NCBI GenBank assembly: GCA_958295815.1
Contig: OY282374.1
Coordinates: 2,314,856 to 2,378,855, forward strand
Length of the DNA: 64,000 nt
DNA from: Candidatus Poribacteria bacterium
Lineage (GTDB): Bacteria > Poribacteria > WGA-4E > WGA-3G
Reading direction: 5' to 3'
The translations under genes and the position numbers were made by a program. Positions 33,853 to 42,448 of the stretch are shown here, piece after piece. The notes below the pieces were generated by a model that made no database searches, was not told the origin of the DNA, and saw only the letters and a program-made list of their open reading frames with translations. Position 1 is the first letter of the stretch. Every line of letters starts with the position of its first letter.

Positions 33853-36840
33853 ATGGAATTGAATGATGCTCAACTCGTCCATCGGATACTACAAGGGGAC
33901 TCGGACGCATTCAGTCCGTTAGTCAAAAAGTATCAGAAAGGCGTTCATGCGCTCGCATGGCGGAAAATCGGCGACTTTCACATCGCACAGGAAATTACGC
34001 AGGACGCGTTTCTCAAGGCTTACCAGAAACTCCGAACGTTGAAAAACCATAACCGGTTTGCAGGATGGCTCTATGTCATTGCGGCACGTTTGTGTTCTGA
34101 CTGGCTCCGAAAGAATCCGCTACCGGAACAATCTTTGGAGATTACCGATGTTAATGAGGTGGCTCAAGTGTCATATTCTCGATACCTTGCAGAGAAGCAG
34201 GCAACTGATGCCAACGAGACGCGCCGCGAGGTTGTCAAGGAACTGCTCCAAAAACTCCCTGAAAGCGAGCGAACAGTCATGACGCTCCATTACCTCGGTG
34301 AGATGACAATCAAAGCCATTAGTGAATTTCTCGGTGTATCCCCGAATACGGTCAAAAGCCGACTCAGTCGCGCTCGTAACCGTCTAAAGAAGGAAGAAAC
34401 CATGATCCGACAGAACCTGGCCAGTTTCCAACTGCCTAATACAATGACAGAGAACATCATGCAAGAAATTTCACGTATCACTCCCACTGTGCCTGCTGGG
34501 AATAAACCTGTGGTGCCATGGGTAGTTTCTGCTGCCTCAGCGGTCTTGATTTTGTTTCTGATGGGTGCAGGCACGCAATACCTTGCCCGTTTTCAGAAAC
34601 CCTACAATTTAAATGCGACATCAGAGGCAACAGTTGAAGTGATTGAGGCACTCTTCGTCTTAGATTCACCGGCAAAACCCGATGTGCGGAATCAGGCTGG
34701 AAGTTCAAGCGTTCCGGGTAAAAGCACCGGTGCTGGTCAGAAACCCGACGCACTGCTTTTCGCTGCAGTCCCCGTTGATGAAACAGAGGTCTCAACGCCC
34801 AAACCCCAGTGGATACAAGCCAATGGACCCGAAGGGGGGAGTATCAGCACGCTCTTCGTAGCATCTAATGAAGAGCTTTACGCGGGATCAGGCACAAACC
34901 TCTATAAACTGGAGAACGATGGAGAAGTATGGAGCCTAATTAATTTTGATACACCCTTTAAAGGATCATGGCAAATAACAGAGCGGAGCGGTTCCCTCTA
35001 CGTTGTTTCTGATACGGAAGTATTTGCTTCCGCAGATAGAGGAGAGACGTGGAATCCGCTCGGTACTCGTCCAGAAGGACACTTGATTGGTTCCGCAATA
35101 ACAGATGAGGCGTTTTACTTGGGTCTTGTTGATGGTGTATACCGTTCTACAGATACCGGTAAATCTTGGACTCGGATATACGACGATTTAGGCGAAAGAA
35201 AAATTCGCGCAATCGCTGCTGTTGAAAACACATTGTTTGTAGGGACTGATTCAGGACTCTATCGACGCAATTCGGATGGATGGGAACAATTACCGATAGG
35301 TGAAGGTGAAAATATACGGGCACTCGCAAGTGCTGAACACCAACTTTATGCCGTCGTAGGCGAGGAAGTTACAAATCAGTTACTTTCACAAGTGAGGTCA
35401 GCGATGACGGCGCGTAAGGCTACATTGGCGCTTTATCGCTCGACAGACTTTGGAGATTCATGGCAGGCGATAAAACCAGAAAAGGGACTCGCAGTCAAAA
35501 CAAGTGGTGTGACCTTTGGCACAATCGGCGTTTCAGAAACGAAGCCTACCTCTACGCTTAAAATAATGGCGTTGGAAGATAGTATTTTGGTTCTCGATAG
35601 CGGAAGGACTTATTACTCAAGGGATACAGGCGAAACTTGGACTACCTTGCATTCGAGTTATTCAGATATGGACAAGCCTCCGATTGCTGTGATGCTCAAC
35701 GATAACACATTCTATAGGGGCGGACGCGACGGGGTGCAGCGCACAACCGATGCCGGTAAATCATGGCAGCAATTTAACACAGGTTTGGTGAGTACCTCTA
35801 TTGCGGATTTAGTCGCTGTACAAGGCAGCGTTTATGCGAACATCGGACATGTGGTTTTGACTTCATCTGACGGCGGAGAATCGTGGGCACCTATTCCGGG
35901 TAATCCCGGAAATGTAATGCGCATGGTGAAATTTAAAGATGTCCTCTATGCCAGAGGTGCTGAAGACATGAATCCTCGCCTATTTCGATTATCTGCTGAG
36001 GATGGCGAATTAACCCTTATACCTGGAATGCCTGATATCGAAGATAATAGTGGATTTGAGGAGCGACTCACTGAAGAACTCAACTTAGCACTTTTGGCTG
36101 CAATTCCAGATGAAGCCAAGGAAAACCTTGAAGCTGGTGTAAATCTAAATCCTGAACAATTTAATGCAGACAAGTTGAATGAAGCATACAGTAGGGTCAT
36201 GGAGAAAACCATGCTTGGTACCGTCCAATCGTTTCTGGGAAGCTTCGCTGTCAGCGATGGAACTTACTATATGGAATCCAGTCAGAAGCTCTTTAGATGG
36301 AAACCCGGAACGACTGCATGGCATAACACTGGGTTAGTGGACGAAGCTGAAGCGATCGTTGCTTTTACTGATTTTGAAGACTTAACTTCCACTGGATTTG
36401 AGATGGCTGTGTCGGGTCGTACTGTTTATGTTGGGAAACGGAGTGGGCGCCTCTTTCAATCCTATGATGAAGGCGACACTTGGAACGATGTCACCGCGAA
36501 TCTACCATTTTCTGTAGCGTCCTTTAATGTAATCTCTTTTGCGGGGTCAACCGTTTATATTGCAACCGATCAAGGGGTTGCCTATTCCAGCGACGGCACG
36601 AACTGGCACGCTGCAGTGGATGTTGACGGGACACCGATTGTAATAGAAAAATTGGTGATAGATGGCACTACAGTGTACGGTGCAACCGAGCGACAGGTGT
36701 ATCAATTGAAAGAGGATACTAATACATGGCAAGAGGTTACCCCCGAAGTTCCGGGCATAGTCGCCTCTCTCTCTATTGACGATAGTGTTCTTTATGTAGG
36801 CACTCGTGGTCGTGGTGTGCTCCGTTTTATCCTTGATTAA
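33853..36840 (+). CDS. ECF sigma factor fused through a membrane helix to a beta-propeller
   Basis: A 995-residue single chain. Residues about 1-85 form sigma region 2 (E-I-T-Q-D-A-F-L-K-A-Y) and about 135-190 sigma region 4, with the helix-turn-helix I-S-E-F-L-G-V-S-P-N-T-V-K-S-R-L. One membrane helix spans about 222-245. The remainder carries about nine Asp-box-like repeats (S-x-D-x-G-x-T/S-W), as in BNR/sortilin-type propellers. The predicted layout is a cytoplasmic sigma factor with a periplasmic sensor in the same polypeptide. Release could need proteolysis, or the sigma factor could act at the membrane. No separate anti-sigma gene is nearby. ECF-like boxes upstream suggest self-control. 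Confidence 0.9.
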   Translation: MELNDAQLVHRILQGDSDAFSPLVKKYQKGVHALAWRKIGDFHIAQEITQDAFLKAYQKLRTLKNHNRFAGWLYVIAARLCSDWLRKNPLPEQSLEITDVNEVAQVSYSRYLAEKQATDANETRREVVKELLQKLPESERTVMTLHYLGEMTIKAISEFLGVSPNTVKSRLSRARNRLKKEETMIRQNLASFQLPNTMTENIMQEISRITPTVPAGNKPVVPWVVSAASAVLILFLMGAGTQYLARFQKPYNLNATSEATVEVIEALFVLDSPAKPDVRNQAGSSSVPGKSTGAGQKPDALLFAAVPVDETEVSTPKPQWIQANGPEGGSISTLFVASNEELYAGSGTNLYKLENDGEVWSLINFDTPFKGSWQITERSGSLYVVSDTEVFASADRGETWNPLGTRPEGHLIGSAITDEAFYLGLVDGVYRSTDTGKSWTRIYDDLGERKIRAIAAVENTLFVGTDSGLYRRNSDGWEQLPIGEGENIRALASAEHQLYAVVGEEVTNQLLSQVRSAMTARKATLALYRSTDFGDSWQAIKPEKGLAVKTSGVTFGTIGVSETKPTSTLKIMALEDSILVLDSGRTYYSRDTGETWTTLHSSYSDMDKPPIAVMLNDNTFYRGGRDGVQRTTDAGKSWQQFNTGLVSTSIADLVAVQGSVYANIGHVVLTSSDGGESWAPIPGNPGNVMRMVKFKDVLYARGAEDMNPRLFRLSAEDGELTLIPGMPDIEDNSGFEERLTEELNLALLAAIPDEAKENLEAGVNLNPEQFNADKLNEAYSRVMEKTMLGTVQSFLGSFAVSDGTYYMESSQKLFRWKPGTTAWHNTGLVDEAEAIVAFTDFEDLTSTGFEMAVSGRTVYVGKRSGRLFQSYDEGDTWNDVTANLPFSVASFNVISFAGSTVYIATDQGVAYSSDGTNWHAAVDVDGTPIVIEKLVIDGTTVYGATERQVYQLKEDTNTWQEVTPEVPGIVASLSIDDSVLYVGTRGRGVLRFILD

Positions 36841-36952
36841 TGTGGTGGATTGTATAAATAAGCAGATATTCCAATAACCTGTGGAGGGGCTTCTAACCCC
36901 GATAGACTTCTGCGGGGTATCAGTTGACGTTTAAAATGTGGAGGAAATGGAA

Positions 36953-37513
36953 ATGCGTCGGTTAAAATGGTTATTTATCTCTCTACTGATTATGTTGGCT
37001 GTTGCGCTTGTGCTTAAGTTGGGATGGATCACCGAAGAACTCGGCAAGACAGGTTATGATGTCACACTGTCGGTTACCGGCATGACACGACTGACTTCTA
37101 TGTTCAGTGTTCTCAACGCCTTGCAAAAAATTGATAAGTTAGTTATCGACGATGCTGCCTACGAGGTGATAAACGTCATGCTACCTCTTGGTAAGAAGAA
37201 AGGTGTTGAGATGATATACACACCATCCACTGGTGAGCGTTCGTTTAAACAGTTGACAGATGAATCGACTGAGCCTGTTTTTGAGAATAAAATCGGGTTG
37301 CGCCTGAAACCTGACGAACCGAAATACTTTACGCTTAAGGTGTGGGCACTCGCTGATTCCGATCCAGCGGATGGCGTAAATGACGCATTTTCAGAACGTG
37401 TAAAAGACGTTTTAATTAAGGCTGTTGAAGACTTAGGTTTTGAAGCGAGTATCGTTCATCTGGAAGCACGTGAAGCCACTTCTATGAAACGCTCCAGATT
37501 CCGATTCAATTAA
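36953..37513 (+). CDS. membrane-anchored protein of unknown function
   Basis: A 186-residue protein with one N-terminal helix (about residues 4-22) and a soluble extracytoplasmic part (G-Y-D-V-T-L-S-V-T-G-M-T-R near 36). The ATG at 36953 is preferred over upstream GTG 36938 and ATG 36947, because GGAGG at 36940-36944 is eight bases before it. It lies 112 bases after the sigma-propeller gene and 43 before a secreted protein. I do not recognise the family; it lacks the W-G tag. Confidence 0.65.
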   Translation: MRRLKWLFISLLIMLAVALVLKLGWITEELGKTGYDVTLSVTGMTRLTSMFSVLNALQKIDKLVIDDAAYEVINVMLPLGKKKGVEMIYTPSTGERSFKQLTDESTEPVFENKIGLRLKPDEPKYFTLKVWALADSDPADGVNDAFSERVKDVLIKAVEDLGFEASIVHLEAREATSMKRSRFRFN

Positions 37514-37556
37514 CAGTTCACGTTAGACCAACACTTTGAAAGGGGACAAGAAATAA

Positions 37557-38351
37557 ATGGGCGCGCAAAAAATATTAACCATAACGGAACTAAACGCTGA
37601 CAAGCAAATCACCTCTGAAAAGAAAAACTATTTTACCTCTCTTTTTATCTTTATTGCGACAGTTGTTTTGAGTTTGATCTGCACGGAAAGTTCGCCAGCT
37701 CAAAAAATACTCAGACAGATTGACTTTGAAGACTATGATGTAGGAAACAAAGAGGACGTATTTCGTGCGTCTACTGATACCGTCAAAGTCGGGAAAAAGT
37801 CACTTGCTATTTTCTCCGATAAACAGAACGAACTTCATTTAGCGAGTCACCCACTTGAAACAGCTAATCCTATCGTTTCTGTTGAATTTTGGGTCTATAT
37901 TGAGAGAGGTAAACAGTCTATTGCTGTCAATATCAACGCTGCTGAAGAACCATTTCATAATAATGCCGGAGGTCCGTATATTGAATGGAATGACGGTGAG
38001 ATCCGTTACCATGTCCATCGTGGCGATCCATGGCGCGATATTTTCGACTACTCTGTTAACGAGTGGAATTACGTTCGGATTGTTGCGGATTTTGAGAAAG
38101 AAGAATTTGATTTTTATATGGGGGAAAGCAGAGAAAGGGCTTTGGGTTCACGACCTAAAAGAGACCTTTCATTTCAAGATCCTCCGCTTGCACCGCACCC
38201 GAAGTGGTTTAGTATTTTGGCATGGGGAATGACGGCTCGGGGTTATATTGATGATTTGCTAATCTATGAGGGTGGAGAACCCATAAATCTTGCTGTTGAA
38301 GCGACTGGAAAACTTACCACGAGTTGGGGACAACTCAAGCAAGGGCAATAG
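37557..38351 (+). CDS. secreted LamG-like jelly-roll protein with C-terminal W-G tag
   Basis: A 264-residue protein with an extended N-terminal region before the signal helix (about residues 25-47, ending S-S-P-A-Q). A beta-sandwich follows: V-S-V-E-F-W-V-Y-I near 104, W-N-Y-V-R-I-V-A-D-F near 172 and Y-I-D-D-L-L-I-Y near 235, matching LamG or concanavalin-like folds. It ends K-L-T-T-S-W-G-Q-L-K. AAGGGGAC precedes the ATG. An internal start closer to the helix is possible. Likely surface or extracellular glycan or matrix binding, by inference. Confidence 0.75.
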   Translation: MGAQKILTITELNADKQITSEKKNYFTSLFIFIATVVLSLICTESSPAQKILRQIDFEDYDVGNKEDVFRASTDTVKVGKKSLAIFSDKQNELHLASHPLETANPIVSVEFWVYIERGKQSIAVNINAAEEPFHNNAGGPYIEWNDGEIRYHVHRGDPWRDIFDYSVNEWNYVRIVADFEKEEFDFYMGESRERALGSRPKRDLSFQDPPLAPHPKWFSILAWGMTARGYIDDLLIYEGGEPINLAVEATGKLTTSWGQLKQGQ

Positions 38352-38468
38352 TATTTATGGTAGATTCTGGAGTTTCTATAGACCTTCTGAAGAAACACCC
38401 AAGCAAAAACCCCCGATGGGGCTAAACCCTTAGCATACAAGCACTTTCATCTGTGATATGCATAATAT

Positions 38469-38497
38469 TTGACAAAAGAGACTTCACTTGTTACAAT
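38469..38497 (+). promoter_or_regulatory. promoter of the Omp85-like/TonB-like cluster
   Basis: TTGACA at 38469-38474 and TACAAT at 38492-38497 with a 17-base spacer. Transcription would start near 38504, so the upstream GTG at 38453 cannot be the start of the barrel gene. Confidence 0.75.
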
Positions 38498-38557
38498 AGC
38501 CTATGCCAGAAATTAACGATGGCAAATCGTTCCCACCAAGACAATAGGAGACCCCGC

Positions 38558-40825
38558 GTGAAAGAGAGTATAATCATCTTATTGCTGCTACTTTCGACCT
38601 TGCTGCCATACACATTTGCTGAAACACCAGATGGGACAATCCCCTTCGATTGCCCCGATATGCCGGATCCCAAATTCAAGTTCCATTTCACTCGTGAGCT
38701 TATCGCACTCGCCACCACAGCAGATCCCTTCAACACAGTTGAAAGCATTTACATCCACGTTTATGACTCTCAGGAACCCTTTTATGACAGACTGGTTGCG
38801 CATCATGGAGAGAAATTGAAAGCAGAAAACTGGCACAGCGTCCAAGAAGATGATATGATTCAAATCTATATGCTGGAGGTAGTCGCTACACAAAACCAGC
38901 GTGCAGATAGGATTGTCATAGGGGTCTTTGCGATCGTAAAAAGCGATGGTGATCTGTATTTGCTAAACATTATTGGTAGTCTTCAGCTGCAACAGGTGGG
39001 GGAACTTTTAGAGAGTCTCGGCGAACTCGGCGTTGAAGTATCCGAATTGAAAGAGGTAGGCGAACTCACACTCCCCATGCTTCCAGAATTCGAGGAAACA
39101 ATAGAGCGGCTGCCACTGCCGACGCTATTCCGGAGCACTGAAAGCCTTATAACTGCTAAAGAACGGAAACCTAATAACGATTTCAGTGCGCTAATTCCAA
39201 GCACTTACGGCGCAAGTTATGGCGGGCATTGGATTTATCGTGGACATCCGATTGAGGACATTCGGATTCGCGGAAACACAAAAGACCAGATTGCTACAGT
39301 CATCGACGAATTTGAAGACGTAAGGGAAAGTAGATCCAAAGACATCACCGAGTTCATGGACAACCTGTTACTAAGAAACAATACTGCTGACGCACCAAGA
39401 TTCACGGTGGAGGTGGCGGAACGAAGTATTACAATTAGGGCAGGCAGCTTGATAAATGAAACGGAGTCTACGTTACTTTCGAAGTCTTTTCGGACACGAG
39501 AAGGAGATCCAATACACGAGATAGTGGTTCAGGGGAATCGCTATACCAGCGCACACAGTCTTAGACAAAAACTTGAAAAAGGTCCTGAAGAAATTGAGAA
39601 AGCCGTTGAAGCGTTATCCAATGCAGTATCGACTTATGAAACAGTGGATCTCTTGATAGAAGAACAAGAGTCGCAACGGACAGCGATAATAACCATAGAT
39701 GAAAAGCCGCCTGCCCCGCGTTTTTATATTGACGGTGCCCCACAGGTTGGATTCAATCGTGTCACTGGATGGGAGCTTGGCGCGCATATTGAATCTGGTC
39801 GCCGGATCCAAAGGACGCACACTACCTCCTTTGGAACGTCCTTTGGAATGGATTTTTCGCCTGAATCCCATGAGGATCACAACTCAAAATTCTTCGGGGG
39901 GATAGGTTATGGGTTTGGTAATAAGCAACCGTACTATCGGCTTGGCGGCATGGCAGCTTGGGGGGATCCGTATTCATGGCATCTTGGATTAACCGCCCAG
40001 TTCCATCGTGTCACAAGTATAATTGCTCCCGATCTCTTTTCTGTTTATGACGAAGGGGGGACAGTTTTTCTCCGAATCTTCGGTGTGCCAGATCATCAGG
40101 ATTACTACTTGAGAAAAGGGTTTGAAGTCGCGCTGGAATGGGAGCCTGTGATACGAACACATTCGTTGAAACTCATTCTGCTCGCCGAGGCACACGATAG
40201 TTTAGAAAAAAGCACGGATTGGCACATGTTCAACTGGCGGTCAAAATCGGAGGTGAGAGATAATCCAGTAATTACTCCTGGTCAGATGCGGAGTGCCACA
40301 TTTAGATACGATTATAATACACTGAACGGTTACTTGGGTTGGCACAATACTTTTTTCGTTGAGCATAGCAATCCAACATTTGGCTCTGATTATGATTGGA
40401 CCCGTTTTCAAGCGCATGTTCGGTATGCTTATCCGATCGGTCTCCATCAAATTCGGATTAGAGGCGTTGGAGGTTCTGCGACAGCCCCACTCCCTGTCCA
40501 AAGGCAATTTGTAATGGGTGGCATCGGGACCCTTAACGGCTATCCGCTCTATGCATTTACCGGAGACGCTGGACTCCTGTTCAACATGGAATTTATATAT
40601 AACCTGTTTAGTTTTCAGAATCTAAATATCTCTGCCGCACTCATCCTTGATGAAGGGCAAGTTTGGAACCTTTCTGAAGATCAATACGGTTTCGATCCAA
40701 AAGGGAGTGTTGGAATTGGTTTACAGCTTGAGACTGACGTTGATATTTTTCGGTTCAACGTTGCGAAGGCATTCGAGGCTGAACAAGGTATCCAATACAA
40801 TTTAATGTTCTTTTACAGTTTTTAG
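38558..40825 (+). CDS. Omp85-like outer-membrane barrel protein, copy 1
   Basis: The start is GTG 38558, seven bases after AGGAG, giving a clean signal peptide (V-K-E-S-I-I-I-L-L, ending F-A-E). An N-terminal domain (about residues 20-175) resembles DUF4252. Two POTRA-like segments follow (I-x-D-I-R-I-R-G-N near 227; I-H-E-I-V-V-Q-G-N near 320), then a C-terminal 16-strand-type barrel. R-Q-F-V-M-G-G-I-G-T-L-N-G-Y matches the Omp85/surface-antigen motif, with Asn where R-G-Y is usual. The last residue is Phe (F-Y-S-F), the outer-membrane beta-signal. Its role, insertion or secretion, is not clear. A paralogue lies at 42445. Confidence 0.8.
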   Translation: MKESIIILLLLLSTLLPYTFAETPDGTIPFDCPDMPDPKFKFHFTRELIALATTADPFNTVESIYIHVYDSQEPFYDRLVAHHGEKLKAENWHSVQEDDMIQIYMLEVVATQNQRADRIVIGVFAIVKSDGDLYLLNIIGSLQLQQVGELLESLGELGVEVSELKEVGELTLPMLPEFEETIERLPLPTLFRSTESLITAKERKPNNDFSALIPSTYGASYGGHWIYRGHPIEDIRIRGNTKDQIATVIDEFEDVRESRSKDITEFMDNLLLRNNTADAPRFTVEVAERSITIRAGSLINETESTLLSKSFRTREGDPIHEIVVQGNRYTSAHSLRQKLEKGPEEIEKAVEALSNAVSTYETVDLLIEEQESQRTAIITIDEKPPAPRFYIDGAPQVGFNRVTGWELGAHIESGRRIQRTHTTSFGTSFGMDFSPESHEDHNSKFFGGIGYGFGNKQPYYRLGGMAAWGDPYSWHLGLTAQFHRVTSIIAPDLFSVYDEGGTVFLRIFGVPDHQDYYLRKGFEVALEWEPVIRTHSLKLILLAEAHDSLEKSTDWHMFNWRSKSEVRDNPVITPGQMRSATFRYDYNTLNGYLGWHNTFFVEHSNPTFGSDYDWTRFQAHVRYAYPIGLHQIRIRGVGGSATAPLPVQRQFVMGGIGTLNGYPLYAFTGDAGLLFNMEFIYNLFSFQNLNISAALILDEGQVWNLSEDQYGFDPKGSVGIGLQLETDVDIFRFNVAKAFEAEQGIQYNLMFFYSF

Positions 40826-41100
40826 TATTTTATACTGTTACGGCACAAGGTATCCAAATACAATTTTATGTTCTTTTGCAGTTTTTAGTATTTTATACTG
40901 TTACGGCACACGGTATCCAAATACAATTTTATGTTTTTCTATAGTTTTTAGTATTTTATACTGTTACGGCACAAGGTATCCAAATACAATTTTATGTTTT
41001 TCTATAGTTTTTAGTATTTTATACTGTTACGGCACACGGTATTCAAATACAATTTTATGTTTTTCTATAGTTTTAGTATTTTATACTGTTACGGCACACG
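40787..41100 (+). repeat. 63-bp tandem duplication of the barrel gene's 3' end
   Basis: Units begin at 40787 (inside the gene), 40849, 40912, 40975 and 41038. Each contains GGTATCCAAATACAATTTTA, then the TTTTTAG of the stop region and TATTTTATACTGTTACGGCA. The repeated part encodes the last 13 residues of the barrel (G-I-Q-Y-N-L-M-F-F-Y-S-F) plus downstream DNA with half a GGCACAC palindrome. Later copies have one extra A, which shifts the frame. Confidence 0.9.
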
Positions 41101-41109
41101 GAGTGTGCC
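41093..41109. repeat. GGCACAC palindromic repeat
   Basis: GGCACACGGAGTGTGCC followed by TACTACTTTTAATCGCAC. The last 13 bases (41115-41127) equal the first 13 of the CRISPR repeat at 18442. Confidence 0.85.
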
Positions 41110-41263
41110 TACTACTTTTAATCGCACTCACTATATATGTGATTGTCTGAAAAAACTTGCAACTTTTTGGGAAGTCGTTTGTAGTAACATAGAGAGGATA
41201 TATGTCCCTCTTTTAAACCTCTTTATATGGGTATCGGTCCCCAAATGTTGGAGTCATAGTAGC

Positions 41264-42448
41264 ATGCACAAACGCACCAATCGTGCTTTAGCCATATCCT
41301 TTGGTATTCATATTGTGGCTATGTTAGCTATCTCCCCGTTCCTCGTGAAGCACTTCAGTGCAGAGAAGGACAGCATATCCGCTGAGATACTGAACCCGGA
41401 GGCGGAGGAACAAATCCGAAAGCGGGTTTTACCACCACGTACCGCTTTGGTGCAACAACTCAATGAAGCTGAAGAATCATCTCCATCTTCACCTGCTTCG
41501 CCGACGTATGCACCAGAGGTGAGCGTGCCGAAGGCACCGATTCATGCTGATGTAGTTCCTGATGTCGTCACAGATGCTGATGTGCCACAAACAGACGCTC
41601 CGAGCCCCGTGTCCAATGCCAGTTTCGGTGAGGATGGAACATTGGCAGGTCCTGTCGTCATTGACGGACAGCGTGGAACTGGTATTGGTAGACCCGGAAG
41701 CGGTGGAGACGGAAGCGGTGGTAACGGTATTGGTGGACGTTTTGCTCATGGAACAGGTGTGGCAGATGCTGGCCTCGGAGTGCTTGACGGTATAGATGCT
41801 GGCCTCGGTATTTTTGGAACTGACGTAATGTCGGGACACGGATTAATTGGGCAGGTTTACGTCCCCGGGGGAGCAATCCTACGGATGCCTAATTTTGACC
41901 GACTGACCCCGGTCTATACTTTTATCACACCAAACTTGGATGTCCCCAAACGAGACTATACCCAAGGATTTCCTACACCAGAAATGCGAACTGTCGTTGA
42001 GAATTTCGCAATTCGATTTCGTGGGGAACTGGCAATTGACATACCTGGGAAATATCACTTTGGTCTTTATTCAGATGACGGATCAAAACTATATATCGAT
42101 GGAAAACTCGTTGTGAATAACGATGGAATCCATGCCCCGAAGGGCGCACACGGTAGTATGACCCTCCTAACAGGCACTTACCCTGTTGAGATTCAATATT
42201 TCCAAGGACCCCGAGAATCCATTGCGCTGCAATGGTATTATCAACCTCCAACTGGTGAGTATTCTAAAGCTACTTCAAAGATCTCAGTAACAACACCCGC
42301 TTGGAATTGGCATTGGGAGTCAAGTAGAGCTGGAAAGATTGTTCCACCTGAGGTTATATATCGTCCCGGTAAACCTCGTATCCCAGCTGCACTAAAAAAG
42401 CTACAGCAACGTCTGAAGAACGCGGAAGATACGGAGAACACGCAGTGA
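41264..42448 (+). CDS. TonB-like N-terminus with a PA14 domain
   Basis: The ATG at 41264 is preferred. The frame runs further upstream, but that part translates the 63-bp repeat and intergenic DNA, and GGAG lies 11 bases before 41264. The protein has an N-terminal helix in TonB-like context (R-A-L-A-I-S-F-G-I-H-I-V-A-M-L), a Pro/Ala-rich linker (about 60-120) and a Gly-rich stretch. A PA14 domain (about 190-345) shows F-G-L-Y-S-D-D-G-S-K-L-Y-I-D-G-K and I-Q-Y-F-Q-G-P-R. PA14 domains usually bind glycans. The stop overlaps the start of the next barrel gene (GTGA), so the two are coupled. Confidence 0.75.
   Translation: MHKRTNRALAISFGIHIVAMLAISPFLVKHFSAEKDSISAEILNPEAEEQIRKRVLPPRTALVQQLNEAEESSPSSPASPTYAPEVSVPKAPIHADVVPDVVTDADVPQTDAPSPVSNASFGEDGTLAGPVVIDGQRGTGIGRPGSGGDGSGGNGIGGRFAHGTGVADAGLGVLDGIDAGLGIFGTDVMSGHGLIGQVYVPGGAILRMPNFDRLTPVYTFITPNLDVPKRDYTQGFPTPEMRTVVENFAIRFRGELAIDIPGKYHFGLYSDDGSKLYIDGKLVVNNDGIHAPKGAHGSMTLLTGTYPVEIQYFQGPRESIALQWYYQPPTGEYSKATSKISVTTPAWNWHWESSRAGKIVPPEVIYRPGKPRIPAALKKLQQRLKNAEDTENTQ

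Noticed and set aside
38453..38557. An N-terminal extension of the first Omp85-like gene from GTG 38453
   Set aside because: A consensus promoter (38469-38497) lies inside this extension, and the GTG at 38558 has a good ribosome site and yields a clean signal peptide.
41057..41263. An N-terminal extension of the TonB-like/PA14 gene
   Set aside because: It translates the last 63-bp repeat unit and the palindrome, and TonB-like proteins start close to their helix, as from ATG 41264.
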